A DNA stretch of 64,000 nt from the NCBI RefSeq assembly GCF_000147335.1, contig NC_014534.1, forward strand, positions 218,773 through 282,772, in the 5' to 3' direction. The position numbers and the translations under genes were made by a program. The stretch comes from Gloeothece verrucosa PCC 7822. Its GTDB lineage: Bacteria; Cyanobacteriota; Cyanobacteriia; Cyanobacteriales; Microcystaceae. Shown here one piece after another: positions 42,963 to 52,592 of the stretch. The notes under the pieces were generated by a model. The model worked only from the letters and a program-made list of their open reading frames with translations, did no database searches and was not told the DNA's origin. Position 1 is the first letter of the stretch. Each line of letters opens with the position of its first letter.

Positions 42963-44060
42963 TTATTTAGATTTACCAAAATTAAGAGGCAGAGGTGCCG
43001 TCAAAAAACTTCCGAGGCGGGTAAACAGGCCAAACAAGGATAGTCCGCTCCAGCTTCCCATCGCTAAAGCCATCAACGGACCGAACAAACCGGCGATGAG
43101 CGGAAAAATGAAAGAAGCTGAGCTAGGGGCCCTGACAACGATGATAGCCGCCAAACCCACGATGATGTTATACATCAGGCGCACGATCCCCAATCCCGTA
43201 AATCCGGCAAACCAAAGCTCGATAGGACGACCAGGAACAGGTAACAGAGACATTCCCAGGGCTAACGGACCCAAAACCGCCACACAGATGCCAGAAATTT
43301 CTATAATCCAGTAGAAGGCGGCTCCAATTAGATAAAATAGCCAGGTCGCTATTTTTTCGGCTGAAGGGCTAACGGTTCCCCCAAGATCGGCAAACAAACG
43401 TTGAAACCATTGAGAGGTAGCGTAATCTCCTCCCTGAGCATCCTGAATTTTTTTGATCTGTTCAACGGCCACCCCAGTCACGGAATCTTGTCCATAAACG
43501 ATGGCTATCCCCCCATATTGAACCTGCAAGTCTTTAATTCGCTGTGCTGCTGTGTTAAAGCACTCGTTGCGCTTTTGTTCATCTTGTTTGGCCGAACAAG
43601 TCTGGAGGGCATCGCTGGTAATACTCTTCATGAGATTGATAACACCTGCGGCATTGAGGGTATCTTTGCCAATAGCATCATTAAGTTGATGTAGAAGCTC
43701 ATCACTAAAATAATTTTGGGTATCGCGCAACAAGAGAGTCATTTTGCCCATTAAAACGCCTTTATTGGTAGGATTACTCAATAAAAGGACGAAAAATATC
43801 GGCATTAATAATCGATGCCAATGTTTAACGGGATCGCCCTCATTTAAAAAGGTCGATTGCATCCAGCTAACCGCCCACAGTCCGATCATGAAAACGCCGA
43901 TCAACGCCCCGATTTTAGCAATTTCCTGATAGAGCGCCCCCTCGATGGTGGTCTTCCAAATATCATCAAAAGCTTGACGCACAAGGCCGGATACTTCGGC
44001 GTTGTTCTCCAAAATATCCTTGGCGGTATTATTCTCTGCTGCAAAAATTAAAACTTGCAT
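42963..44060 (-). CDS. VirB6/TrbL-like polytopic membrane protein
   Basis: At least six membrane helices: IAKIGALIGVFMIGLWAVSW, LLMPIFFVLLLS, IATWLFYLIGAAFYWII, ICVAVLGPLALGMSL, IIVGLAAIIVV and FIFPLIAGLFGPLMALA. A soluble Cys-containing loop separates the first two from the rest. Such proteins form the inner-membrane pore of type IV secretion. The ATG at 44060 overlaps the stop of the VirB5-like gene (TGATG), which supports coupled translation. Confidence 0.7.
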   Translation of the reverse strand: MQVLIFAAENNTAKDILENNAEVSGLVRQAFDDIWKTTIEGALYQEIAKIGALIGVFMIGLWAVSWMQSTFLNEGDPVKHWHRLLMPIFFVLLLSNPTNKGVLMGKMTLLLRDTQNYFSDELLHQLNDAIGKDTLNAAGVINLMKSITSDALQTCSAKQDEQKRNECFNTAAQRIKDLQVQYGGIAIVYGQDSVTGVAVEQIKKIQDAQGGDYATSQWFQRLFADLGGTVSPSAEKIATWLFYLIGAAFYWIIEISGICVAVLGPLALGMSLLPVPGRPIELWFAGFTGLGIVRLMYNIIVGLAAIIVVRAPSSASFIFPLIAGLFGPLMALAMGSWSGLSLFGLFTRLGSFLTAPLPLNFGKSK

Positions 44061-44839
44061 CACTTTTCCTGACTATAAGCAGTCGCTAATGAAGTGAACT
44101 GAGTTACCGTATCGAACAACCCCACATCGCTGGACGTACTTTCAATACTTTGTTGCCACTCTTTTTCCTGTTCTTGCTTGTTAAGGTTTACAAGCTCAAA
44201 GGCACTCGAGGCGGCAACGACGCGATTATTGTAAAGCTCGTCGTGTTGGGCTTTGAGGAGAATGGCGGTTTGAGCATTTTGTACCGACATAAGCTTGAGA
44301 ATATCCTGGGTAACGTAAGTGTCTTGAGCCGACTGCGCGGCTTCAATAGTTGTGGTTAAAGCTTCATTTGTTTGTTGAGTGACCTGTTTCTGTTGCTCTT
44401 GAGCTTCTTCACTCAATGTCAAGTCGATGATGGCTTGATTTGAGGCGATTGATGCACTGTTGACGATAGTTTCCGCTTCTAGGAGAGGAGTGAAAACCCC
44501 CTCGTCATCTTCGTTCAAATCAGGGATTTCTGCCCAGATCAGATCATCCATCTTTTGGGGATTGGGGAACCCCATCGACCCCATAATTTTTTGTAAGGCT
44601 TTTTCGCTGTCTTCCTTCAACTGGACTGGCAAACTCGCCGTAAGCCCCTCAAAATACGACCAAATTTGCTCGGCCACAAATTCTTGCAAGGCAGAAAAAT
44701 AAGGATCGAGATCGCTCCCTAATGAAGTCGAACTTGGCAAAAACGAAGCAACTGCCCCCCATGAGGGTATTAAAGCAATAACAATAATGCTAGGGGCAAC
44801 GAGAGTTTTAATTGATTTGTGTTTAAATGTAGTAAACAT
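44060..44839 (-). CDS. VirB5/TrbJ-like secreted protein
   Basis: A signal peptide (residues 12-31, VAPSIIVIALIPSWGAVAS) precedes an almost entirely helical protein with long Gln/Ala/Glu-rich coils (EEAQEQQKQVTQQTNEALTT, then AQTAILLKAQHDELYNN). VirB5/TrbJ proteins are pilus-tip adhesins with this form. It sits between VirB4 and VirB6-like genes, the usual place. No Cys. The family call rests on shape and position. Confidence 0.6.
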   Translation of the reverse strand: MFTTFKHKSIKTLVAPSIIVIALIPSWGAVASFLPSSTSLGSDLDPYFSALQEFVAEQIWSYFEGLTASLPVQLKEDSEKALQKIMGSMGFPNPQKMDDLIWAEIPDLNEDDEGVFTPLLEAETIVNSASIASNQAIIDLTLSEEAQEQQKQVTQQTNEALTTTIEAAQSAQDTYVTQDILKLMSVQNAQTAILLKAQHDELYNNRVVAASSAFELVNLNKQEQEKEWQQSIESTSSDVGLFDTVTQFTSLATAYSQEK

Positions 44840-44856
44840 ACTTTACTCCTTTTAAC

Positions 44857-47800
44857 TTAAGCGGCAACTTGATTAATGGGCGGGAACTCACCATGTCGTT
44901 TGTAGTGTTTGAGGTCGCGGGTGAATCGGGTGAGAACCTCGTAAGGACTGCTACAAGTCCCTTTGTAGTATTTGCGCCGCCCGATCAGTTCCTTCTGGTT
45001 CTCTAAAGCGGCGACCTGTTCGTAGGAGGGATAATAAGACGCTTCGATAAGCCCTATGCGGGTTTTGACTATCCAGGGTGAAGAAAAATCCTCCCGCCCT
45101 CCCCAGAGCATCTCGGCTTCAAGCCCATCAGTGGCGTACTTGCGTAAAATTTCACGAGGAATATTTAATTCTGACGCGAAAGTCTCAACTGCCTTGTCGA
45201 CAACTTTCCCGATCAAATAGTTTTGAGTGTTATCTAGGATCTGGCTGGCATTGTCGGTTTTAAGTATGCTGTTAAGGTCCTGTCCAGAATAGGCAATACT
45301 TATCCCACTCTTACGGGCTTTGGCGCACAAACTCCCCAGGATTTGTGCAAAGATGTTGAAATTTCCCGCTAAATAACTAGACTCATCCATGAATAGGAAG
45401 GATTTATCGCAGCGCAGAGAACGCAGTATAGCGGCTGAGTAGGCCGATAAGGCGTGTACGAGCATGGTGAAATCATCCTCGACCCCTCCAATCCCATAGA
45501 CGACTAAAGGTGCATCACCCTTGAAAGTGGAGGGACGAGCGATCGCGTTTCCCACCGAAGAATTGAGAACAGAGTTCAACTCCCATCGAATTTGTGCTAG
45601 GGTTTCCTCCAGATTAAAGCTGCCTTCGCCTTCAATTAGACGATCGAGGGAAAGGAATGGCAAAAAATCCTTTAAGGTGGGGATATCCTGCCAGGGGCTA
45701 GTTCCTATACCCGCATCGTAAGCGGCATGATATCGGTTGATGATTGCGGGGTCTTCAAAAAATTTAGCCAGTGCTATCGTCAGAGTTGTGCGATAGTTGC
45801 GTCGCTTATCACGAGGCGAATCCGCATCTAATGTCAAGGTCATCAGGGAAGTTAAGAGAAAATCCCTGATGATGGTTTCCTTGGCCGTCTTCTCTTCGGG
45901 ATCTCTAAAGAAGCGCAGATCGGCTCCCTCAAAGATGTTGTTGGATTCGGTAACGGAATTATAATACGCACCGCCAAGAAACTCAGTATAAAAGTCAAAC
46001 GTTCCACTTCCATCACCTCTAGTCGAGTCAATAATCGTTGTTTCCATCCCGTTAGCCAACGCCAAGGTGATAAATTCCCCGGCGATGAGAGATTTGCCCG
46101 TTCCCGTCGTCCCAAAGATGGCGGTATGGCTCGGTCTGCTAAAAGGGTCTATATAGATAGGGGTCGAGCCTTTATGAGCAATTAAACTTACCCCCTTCTG
46201 TGTGGGGGTTAAATCAAAACTGAGGGGCAGGATGGGAACAGTTTCGTGGTTCCAATAAATTTTGCGCCGCTCATAAGGTTTGTGTAAGAGCCATTTAAGC
46301 GTGTAAGGCAACGTTTCTAGCCAGATTTCGTCAAAATATTCCCTCTCACGCTCGACGATAGCGGGTTGACGGAATAGGGCACAGAAACGGGTAATGGCCC
46401 GATTGAGTAATTGCAAGTCCGGGCGATAGATGAGGGCGACCCAAGCCACGCGCACCCCCACACCGCCTCCTAGAAACGTTTCCTCAGCCTCGATATTCTG
46501 CTGAATGTTATAATTAGCACCCACATTAATGCGACTTCGTTTAGAAGAGTATTGAAGGCTAGAGTTACTATCTTTGGTGCGCTGTTGGGCAACGAATTGT
46601 AAACGCTCCTGGGACGGCCTCGAAACCTGGACGACGATCTCAGCATCGAAGATGTTGGGCGTGTTGAGGAAGGACGACCCCCAAACTAATTGATCCAAAA
46701 AAGTTTTCCATCCGCCGGGCTTGGCGGCGAACACGCACCCACCAACATATTGCCCACGTCCAGGAAGATATACCCATTGTTTATCGGCAATCGGGCTATT
46801 AGCTCCAAACAAACAGGTGGTGATGTGAGTATCGGGATCATTGATCTCCCATGATAGGCGATCGCCTTCGAGAATAATTAACTGAGGAATTGCGGGGATG
46901 AAGGATTGCTCTTTTAGCCGGTTAAAACGACACCAATCCTCGATAAAAATTTCCTTAGCTGACAAGGGACGGACGTAAAGCCCCAATTTGACTCTAAGGT
47001 ATTCAATATAGAGGATGTAGCCCTCCTCATAAGCCTTGGCCAATAAAGAACCCACTTCTGCCCGTTCAGTGATGGGGGCACTACCCGAGAGACTCTCACT
47101 GATTTTTTGCATCCTGACCAGCCATTTTTCAAGGTTGTCGGAAGCTACCAAATCCTCCTTATTGAAGGAATAGCTGATCTCTATGCGTAGGCTTTTCGGG
47201 TTGTGTTTGCCTTTTAATACCAACTCGCGCACCCTTAACTGTAGATGGTGGAGTAAAAACTTAACACCTTTATTAGTTGTTTTCGTTTTGAGGGAGCTTA
47301 GGTAAGCTTGCCGTATCTCATCGTTAGCTCTTGAGAGTGCCCGAATGGTGATTCGCTCCTCTTCAAAAATATCCTTGAGTCCTTCTCTTAGTTTGAAGAT
47401 AATTTCTTCGATCATCTCACTAGGGAGGGAACTAGAAAAACCCCAACAGTCGAAGACCCAGATAATTTGATTTTTCTTCCCTTTTTGCAACCAGTAGCCG
47501 CCAACCGGCACCGAAGAACGTCCGCGTATCTCGATCAGGCATCCGAGATCGAGTTGATCCTCAAAAGCTTTAACGGTGCGTCGGTTGGAACCCAAGCCCA
47601 CTTTCTTATTCCCCACTTTCGGTTTAAAAAGATTTTGTCCTGGCGCGGCGGCATTCGGATGACCGAGAACCCAGTGAGAAGCCAGATGAAACCGTCCACC
47701 AAACTTCCAAGGTTCCTTTCCGAATAAAATCCAATGGGAAGTCGTGAGACTCGGGCAGGCAAACATCAACCAGTAGGGGCTTATAGGATGGAATTGATTA

Positions 47801-47952
47801 ACAATCCAGTATCCCATTAACGTTGTCGAGAAAATCGCCAACCAGGGAACGATGAACTCTCCGGGAATGATCCACAAACTGGTGGGTTTGTCTAGTACCC
47901 GACTCACTCGGATGGATTGATCGTCATTAGGAGTCTTAACAGTGGAAGTCAT
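44857..47952 (-). CDS. VirB4/TraC-type conjugation ATPase
   Basis: A large ATPase of 1031 residues. Two membrane helices lie near residues 30-75 (VirB3-like segment, IVPWLAIFSTTLMGYWIV), so VirB3 may be fused at the N-terminus. Walker A GTTGTGKS (Lys620), IIDSTRGDGSGTFDFY, Walker B KSFLFMDESSYLAG (about 850) and SGISIAYSGQDL define the motor domain. VirB4 powers pilus assembly and transfer. A short leucine-rich start and the HWILFGKEPWKFGGRFH segment are typical of cyanobacterial forms as far as I can judge. Confidence 0.85.
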   Translation of the reverse strand: MTSTVKTPNDDQSIRVSRVLDKPTSLWIIPGEFIVPWLAIFSTTLMGYWIVNQFHPISPYWLMFACPSLTTSHWILFGKEPWKFGGRFHLASHWVLGHPNAAAPGQNLFKPKVGNKKVGLGSNRRTVKAFEDQLDLGCLIEIRGRSSVPVGGYWLQKGKKNQIIWVFDCWGFSSSLPSEMIEEIIFKLREGLKDIFEEERITIRALSRANDEIRQAYLSSLKTKTTNKGVKFLLHHLQLRVRELVLKGKHNPKSLRIEISYSFNKEDLVASDNLEKWLVRMQKISESLSGSAPITERAEVGSLLAKAYEEGYILYIEYLRVKLGLYVRPLSAKEIFIEDWCRFNRLKEQSFIPAIPQLIILEGDRLSWEINDPDTHITTCLFGANSPIADKQWVYLPGRGQYVGGCVFAAKPGGWKTFLDQLVWGSSFLNTPNIFDAEIVVQVSRPSQERLQFVAQQRTKDSNSSLQYSSKRSRINVGANYNIQQNIEAEETFLGGGVGVRVAWVALIYRPDLQLLNRAITRFCALFRQPAIVEREREYFDEIWLETLPYTLKWLLHKPYERRKIYWNHETVPILPLSFDLTPTQKGVSLIAHKGSTPIYIDPFSRPSHTAIFGTTGTGKSLIAGEFITLALANGMETTIIDSTRGDGSGTFDFYTEFLGGAYYNSVTESNNIFEGADLRFFRDPEEKTAKETIIRDFLLTSLMTLTLDADSPRDKRRNYRTTLTIALAKFFEDPAIINRYHAAYDAGIGTSPWQDIPTLKDFLPFLSLDRLIEGEGSFNLEETLAQIRWELNSVLNSSVGNAIARPSTFKGDAPLVVYGIGGVEDDFTMLVHALSAYSAAILRSLRCDKSFLFMDESSYLAGNFNIFAQILGSLCAKARKSGISIAYSGQDLNSILKTDNASQILDNTQNYLIGKVVDKAVETFASELNIPREILRKYATDGLEAEMLWGGREDFSSPWIVKTRIGLIEASYYPSYEQVAALENQKELIGRRKYYKGTCSSPYEVLTRFTRDLKHYKRHGEFPPINQVAA

Positions 47953-47995
47953 GTTATGAATGCCATTTCTACCTTATTTGACCAGAGTTGAATAC

Positions 47996-48442
47996 CTAAG
48001 AGGCTATTCCCATAACCCAATTAGCGAGATAATTAAAGCCAAACAGCGCGATGATCGACATAATTGTTCCCTGGGCTAATGTGCCGTATTCTTCACCATC
48101 ATTTCTGGCTTTGATGATTCTGTACGCCTGATATCCCAACACGGAGACGATCAGGATATTCAAGCCCACAAATACCATACTGATCATGTCTGAGTAATTA
48201 TTGAAGGGGGGAGTCGACGATAAAGTCGCCCTCGGACCGCACAAGAATCCCAAGCAGCCACCACCGGTACCACCCGTCGTCTGAGCGTGAGCGGGAAGTC
48301 CGCTTAGGTAAATGCTAACCGCCGTTGTCCAGAAATACAGAAACCATTTGTTGGAAGGGCGACCTCTTCTATTCGTTTGATGTTTGAACTTGGGTTTGAT
48401 CGATAGTTGTAATGGCCCTAAACTGACTGATGCCTTATTCAT
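47996..48442 (-). CDS. VirB2/TrbC-like pilin candidate
   Basis: A long basic N-terminal part, a membrane or signal helix ending at LPAHAQT (about residue 55), a Gly/Cys-rich segment (GGTGGGCLGFLCG) and two membrane helices (MISMVFVGLNILIVSVLGYQ and GTIMSIIALFGFNYLANWVM). Two short hydrophobic helices after a cleaved signal are the mark of VirB2 pilins. It is the first gene of the minus-strand transfer operon, just upstream of VirB4. The two close Cys are unusual for VirB2. Confidence 0.6.
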   Translation of the reverse strand: MNKASVSLGPLQLSIKPKFKHQTNRRGRPSNKWFLYFWTTAVSIYLSGLPAHAQTTGGTGGGCLGFLCGPRATLSSTPPFNNYSDMISMVFVGLNILIVSVLGYQAYRIIKARNDGEEYGTLAQGTIMSIIALFGFNYLANWVMGIAS

Positions 48443-48705
48443 CGTTTTCGCTTTTCACAAAAATCTAACCTACAAAAAAAGTTATAAGCCCAAGGTTAGA
48501 GGAATTCAACTCGTCCCAACCGCGAGATCGTTCCTCACTCATTCAAATTAGTGAAAAAACTTTACCTACCTAAACATTTAGAGACGGACTGAGTAAATCG
48601 AGCCAAACTCGAAACTCAAGACCGACAACAAATTTAAAAGCGTAAAAAATTTTGGGGAGAAAGTTAAGTTTTATTAAGCTACCGAGTCCCGCTACTCGAT
48701 AAGGG
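48443..48705. other. likely promoter region of the transfer operon
   Basis: No gene. It must hold the promoter of the pilin-VirB4 operon. It contains AATTTAAAAGCGTAAAAAAT (48631-48650), nearly identical to a segment at 34444-34463. The copy suggests a shared regulator or promoter element. Confidence 0.4.
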
Positions 48706-49623
48706 CTAAATTTGATTGAGTAGCTGAAGGATCGTTTTTTCTTCTTCTAGCTTTTCTAATTCTGAGTATTTGGTGAAAATTAAATCTTGATTCTCCAGGC
48801 GTTCGGATAACTTGAAAGATTGCGACTCGATCTGCCAAACTTTAATGAGATAATCGTAATTTAATAGCAACTTTTCACTGAGGGCTATTTGCTCGTAGTA
48901 GATTTTAATTCCTCGGTCAATTACGCTGATTTTAGGTTCATATAACTTGGGGTCTGCCTCCACCATTGACGCTCGAAGGTTTTTAAACATTGACAGGGTT
49001 TCCCTCTCCAAGTTAATCTGCTTTATCTGTTTTCGTTTACGAGTTTGTAGCTGATGAATATTCGCCAAGATATTCTGTTCTTGGGTTATTAAAGCTAAAG
49101 CATTTTTATTGTCCTTCTTGTCTCGATTGAGGAGAACACCCGTCATTAGAGTGCCTGCTCCAAGGCAGGGGGGAAGTCCGGTTAACAGAAGGAATTTAGG
49201 AGTTGCCTTGGACCATCCAAGTACGAAAGGAATAATAATGGCAAAAACTCCCGTTAATATCCCCACCTCTATTCCTTTTTGGTAAGCCAAGCTCCTAGGA
49301 GCCTTAAATCGATGATGCTGGTTCGTAGCAAGGTTGAAGACAATAATCGGTTTTTTGGTGGTTTCGCTCACAACAAGCAGCATCCAATCCCCTCTCCCTC
49401 TCGTAATGGACAGATTCACTGCTGGTAAAGTTAGTTTTACCGCACCCCGATTGCCGGCAATTTGGTAGGATTTTAGTGAACCTGTTTCAAGTAAATAAAC
49501 GGAATCGGTCACGAAGAATATAGATTGATAATAACGGGAACATTTCGGGCAATGTAGAGCTTTCTGCTCGGACTGACAAAATAATGATTCAGAACAAGCC
49601 GGACAAAAAATTTGATAGACCAT
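48706..49623 (-). CDS. zinc-ribbon membrane protein with coiled coil, 305 aa
   Basis: The N-terminus is a four-Cys zinc ribbon (FCPACSESLFC and HCPKCSRYY). A beta-rich part follows (residues 60-120), two membrane helices (about 130-175, VGILTGVFAIIIPFVLGWS, then LPPCLGAGTLMTGVLL) and a long C-terminal coiled coil (ILANIHQLQTRKRKQIKQIN to the end). I chose ATG at 49623; a TTG at 49638 is in frame. It lies between the relaxase and the pilin operon and may tether the transfer machinery; no family recognised. Confidence 0.55.
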   Translation of the reverse strand: MVYQIFCPACSESLFCQSEQKALHCPKCSRYYQSIFFVTDSVYLLETGSLKSYQIAGNRGAVKLTLPAVNLSITRGRGDWMLLVVSETTKKPIIVFNLATNQHHRFKAPRSLAYQKGIEVGILTGVFAIIIPFVLGWSKATPKFLLLTGLPPCLGAGTLMTGVLLNRDKKDNKNALALITQEQNILANIHQLQTRKRKQIKQINLERETLSMFKNLRASMVEADPKLYEPKISVIDRGIKIYYEQIALSEKLLLNYDYLIKVWQIESQSFKLSERLENQDLIFTKYSELEKLEEEKTILQLLNQI

Positions 49624-49629
49624 AATGTT

Positions 49630-49830
49630 ATGACTCAATTAACGCTATCTATTGTACTGGGGCATTTAACCTACGTATCCCTTTTGAAGTCAAAAGTAAC
49701 ACCCTCATCAAAAGGGTTAAGAAGAACTCAATGGCTCCTAACCGTAATGATTTGGCTTTGGCTGATTAACAGTATCTTTCTCCCCATTATTGAATTCGCC
49801 CATCAAGAGATCCCTTTTCCTCATTTTTAA
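49630..49830 (+). CDS. small two-helix membrane protein, 66 aa
   Basis: A plus-strand frame with two hydrophobic helices (LTLSIVLGHLTYVSLLK and WLLTVMIWLWLINSIFLP). ATG at 49630 lies six bases from the divergent zinc-ribbon gene; a TTG at 49612 is also in frame. No Shine-Dalgarno. The stop overlaps the end of the relaxase gene. The residue make-up is credible, but the cramped position makes this uncertain. Confidence 0.4.
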   Translation: MTQLTLSIVLGHLTYVSLLKSKVTPSSKGLRRTQWLLTVMIWLWLINSIFLPIIEFAHQEIPFPHF

Positions 49831-51122
49831 CGGGAGCGTCTTCTTCTTGGTTGCGAAGGTTCACTCTTTCTTTCTCTATGCTCATCAATAGTCGTTTGTT
49901 CGGTCTGAGTTGCTAATGGCTTAGAACTTGATTGTGAAAAATGAGTCCGTCCTACAGCCTCTTCTTCCTCAACTTGTTGCTGTAATTTTTGCCTCAATGA
50001 GAGGATATTTGCCCTCTGAGGGGTGAAATTGGGGTGATCGTGATCGGTTTCCCCTTGATGGCCATACACTTGACGATCGCTATAGAGAAGAAGATCTGAT
50101 ATGGCGATCGCGTTGCTGATTGCCTTAAAAGGGTAAGCACCGAGGGGTAGGTTATTGAGGACGATACGCTCAAGCTCCTCTATGGATAAACTCTTTGAGG
50201 ATTTATTGCGATCTAGCGCGATCGCTTTTCGGTCTTCTAACTGATTATCGAATTGTGGACGGGGGTAGGCTATTTCTAGCTCAGTTGCCCGTTTACTCCA
50301 TCCGTTGAGCAATTGGTGTAGGGGAACGATTTCCTTATAGGGACGGGTTAAGAGAGCCGCCTGCTGTCGCCTGTGCCAGCTATTGGAGAGGAGGGGACCC
50401 TCTTTTAGGGACTCGATAATTTGCGATCGCCTCCTGGAAAAGCCTTGCAGTTGCTCAGGCTCGAATCCTGCAATCTCAAATTGACCACAAGGGGAAGGAA
50501 CAATTTCATAACCCAAGGTTTTAACCCAATAAGCCAGTTCATTTTGATAAACCCTTCCCAATAAACCCAAGTTACGGAAAATCTCATCATCGCGTAAAGC
50601 ATACCATTTTTTGTTGGTTTGGGTGGCGTTTAACAGCAAGCAATGGGTATGTAATTGGGGATCGAGTTGACGGCTGTAGAAATGATGGAACTGCGCGATC
50701 GCTAAATTGCCGGTATTTTCTACCCTCACTATACCTTCGACTCTGCGCCGGGTTTGGGCGTAACGCGATTCTATAAGGTTTAGAACGGTTGCGATCGCCG
50801 ACTGATGGGCTTCAATTAAATCTTGCTCCTTTTTAACCAAAGCGAGGATGCTGACACTCTTGGGGGCACTGAAGGTACAGTCTAGCCCCGCCCTTTCTTG
50901 GTAATGGCGACGGGGGGGTTGGCGTTGACGGAATTTTTCACCGGTTGGAAGATGACCGGTTAACAGCAGGGAGAATTCTTCTTGCCCGACTTCCCCGGAT
51001 AAATTTAAAGTTTTAGCCGCTTGCCCCGTCCAATTAGAATTAGCCCTCAACAGTTCGGGTTCACTCTCCTTGGTGTAATAGCTAATTCCCTGTTGGGGTC
51101 CGATCGTTTTTGCCGTTAACAT
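49827..51122 (-). CDS. MobF-type relaxase (TrwC domain only)
   Basis: A TrwC/TraI-family relaxase of 431 residues. Catalytic tyrosines are Tyr15-Tyr16 (GISYYTKES). GLDCTFSAPKSVSIL (79-93) is the conserved strand, and the HUH metal site is FHHFYSRQLDPQLHTHC (His146/147, His158, His160). The usual C-terminal helicase domain of MobF is absent; the tail is Arg/Ser-rich and disordered (QPRRRRSR). It nicks oriT and leads DNA transfer. The intergenic region upstream, 51123-51463, is the likely oriT site. Confidence 0.9.
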   Translation of the reverse strand: MLTAKTIGPQQGISYYTKESEPELLRANSNWTGQAAKTLNLSGEVGQEEFSLLLTGHLPTGEKFRQRQPPRRHYQERAGLDCTFSAPKSVSILALVKKEQDLIEAHQSAIATVLNLIESRYAQTRRRVEGIVRVENTGNLAIAQFHHFYSRQLDPQLHTHCLLLNATQTNKKWYALRDDEIFRNLGLLGRVYQNELAYWVKTLGYEIVPSPCGQFEIAGFEPEQLQGFSRRRSQIIESLKEGPLLSNSWHRRQQAALLTRPYKEIVPLHQLLNGWSKRATELEIAYPRPQFDNQLEDRKAIALDRNKSSKSLSIEELERIVLNNLPLGAYPFKAISNAIAISDLLLYSDRQVYGHQGETDHDHPNFTPQRANILSLRQKLQQQVEEEEAVGRTHFSQSSSKPLATQTEQTTIDEHRERKSEPSQPRRRRSR

Positions 51123-51463
51123 AGTTTATTAATAATTCAAAAAGACTACATACTTCGGTTTAACTACACTTTGCAACACAGAACTTAACAAAAATTAACA
51201 AACGGGGGAAGGAAATAATTGTAACGAAATTTTCACAAAGCCAAAAAAGATATAACCCAAGTATAGCCAGAATTAGAGGACATTTGGGAGAAAAAATTTT
51301 GTGCGCTCTGTGTGAGATTTGTGGTGACGGAATGGGTTAACCTGCATGGGCTGTAGGCTTTGGCAGTTAGTCGCAACCCTTCGCGGTCGTTCGTAACTTT
51401 GGGAAGGCGAAAAAAATGACCCGATCCGATCGGTCCCGAATAATTTATAAAATAAAATGAATT
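51123..51463. other. candidate oriT/partition intergenic region
   Basis: A 340-bp non-coding region between the divergent relaxase and ParM-like genes. It contains GGTTAACC (51336-51343), an imperfect inverted pair around CCCTTCGCGGTCGTTCG (GTTAGTCG ... CGTAAC) and GATCCGATCGGTC near 51423-51435. Relaxase nick sites and segregation centromeres commonly lie in such places. No repeat array is obvious, so both roles are inference. Confidence 0.4.
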
Positions 51464-51487
51464 GTGAAAAAACTTTTGACGAAAAAA

Positions 51488-52588
51488 ATGAGCGTACCTG
51501 AATTGATCGTCAGTTTAGATTTTGGTGCATCTTTAATAAAGGGGGTCTATACGTTGGGGAAAAAGTTTGAACCCAAACTGCTGACGCTTTCCCCTCACCT
51601 GTTGCCCATCCCGCCGACGACGGATCTCGAACCCTATAATGCGGCCTCGCTTTCACTTACTGCATCGGCCTGGATTGAATGTAAGGGCAAGCGCTACGCA
51701 GTTGGAACCCTAGCCAAAAACCGGTTTAATGCGCCGGTGCTGTTGGAACTACCTAAAATTGAGAGCATCATCCCGCGTACCCTGGCCGCCATTGGCTGTA
51801 TAGCATCTGCGGAGGGGCTAGAGGAATTTACCCTGTCGCTATGGATATCGATCCCGTCCAATGAATACAAGGAGGGACTAAATATTAGTCAGAAAATCAA
51901 GCAGAGTTTATTGGACTTTATCTTTCGAGGTAAGAGGATAGTGGCGAATCTGATGGACTTTAGCTGTAAACCTGAAGGGGCTGGTATATTCCTGCGAATA
52001 ATCGGGCAAGCCAATTTTAATGCCAGAAAAGCCGCCGTTCTGATGCTTGGATATCGGAACGCCACGATTTTATTTTATAAGGAGGGGCTGATCGAGAAGA
52101 TCACCGAGAATTATGGATTTGCCAGTATAGTTGAGGGCATACAGAGCCTAGCCCTCCTGCCGGGCGATCTTGATGAAGTGGTGGGGAAAATTTTCGAGGC
52201 GGGGGATAAGCTCGATAAGAAAATTTTGAAAACCCTGTGCTTCGGTGACTCTGCTGACACAAGTAGAATTAATGCGATCGAATCCGCCATTCAAAAATCG
52301 AGGGAAGAGTATTTTACCCTCCTCAATTACTGGCTCGGTGGCAAGCTCATCGACGGGCCCGAGGTGATCGTGGTTGTCGGGGGAACGTCCCACTACCCCT
52401 ACGTCAAGAACAAGTTGACCCAACTGTTCAAGAAAACTCAAATCAAGCTGGACTGGGGGGAAGAACTCGCCGATAAGATCGGTTTCGTCTTTAAATCTCA
52501 GGTGGCCTCTAATCCAAGTTTAAAATACCGATTGCTGGATGTTTATTCACTCTTTCTGGAACAGGATACCCATCAAAGAAGAATTTGA
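51488..52588 (+). CDS. ParM/StbA-like actin-fold plasmid segregation ATPase
   Basis: Actin-type motifs are present: LIVSLDFGASLIKGVY (phosphate loop, Asp11), a central AVLMLGYRNATILFYKEG (phosphate 2) and VIVVVGGTSHYPYVKNKL (adenosine loop). Length (366 aa) fits ParM-like filament proteins that push plasmid copies apart. ATG at 51488 is chosen; GTG at 51464 is in frame. Two further genes follow with small gaps, so this is the head of a segregation-type operon that diverges from the relaxase. Confidence 0.75.
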   Translation: MSVPELIVSLDFGASLIKGVYTLGKKFEPKLLTLSPHLLPIPPTTDLEPYNAASLSLTASAWIECKGKRYAVGTLAKNRFNAPVLLELPKIESIIPRTLAAIGCIASAEGLEEFTLSLWISIPSNEYKEGLNISQKIKQSLLDFIFRGKRIVANLMDFSCKPEGAGIFLRIIGQANFNARKAAVLMLGYRNATILFYKEGLIEKITENYGFASIVEGIQSLALLPGDLDEVVGKIFEAGDKLDKKILKTLCFGDSADTSRINAIESAIQKSREEYFTLLNYWLGGKLIDGPEVIVVVGGTSHYPYVKNKLTQLFKKTQIKLDWGEELADKIGFVFKSQVASNPSLKYRLLDVYSLFLEQDTHQRRI

Positions 52589-52592
52589 CGCT

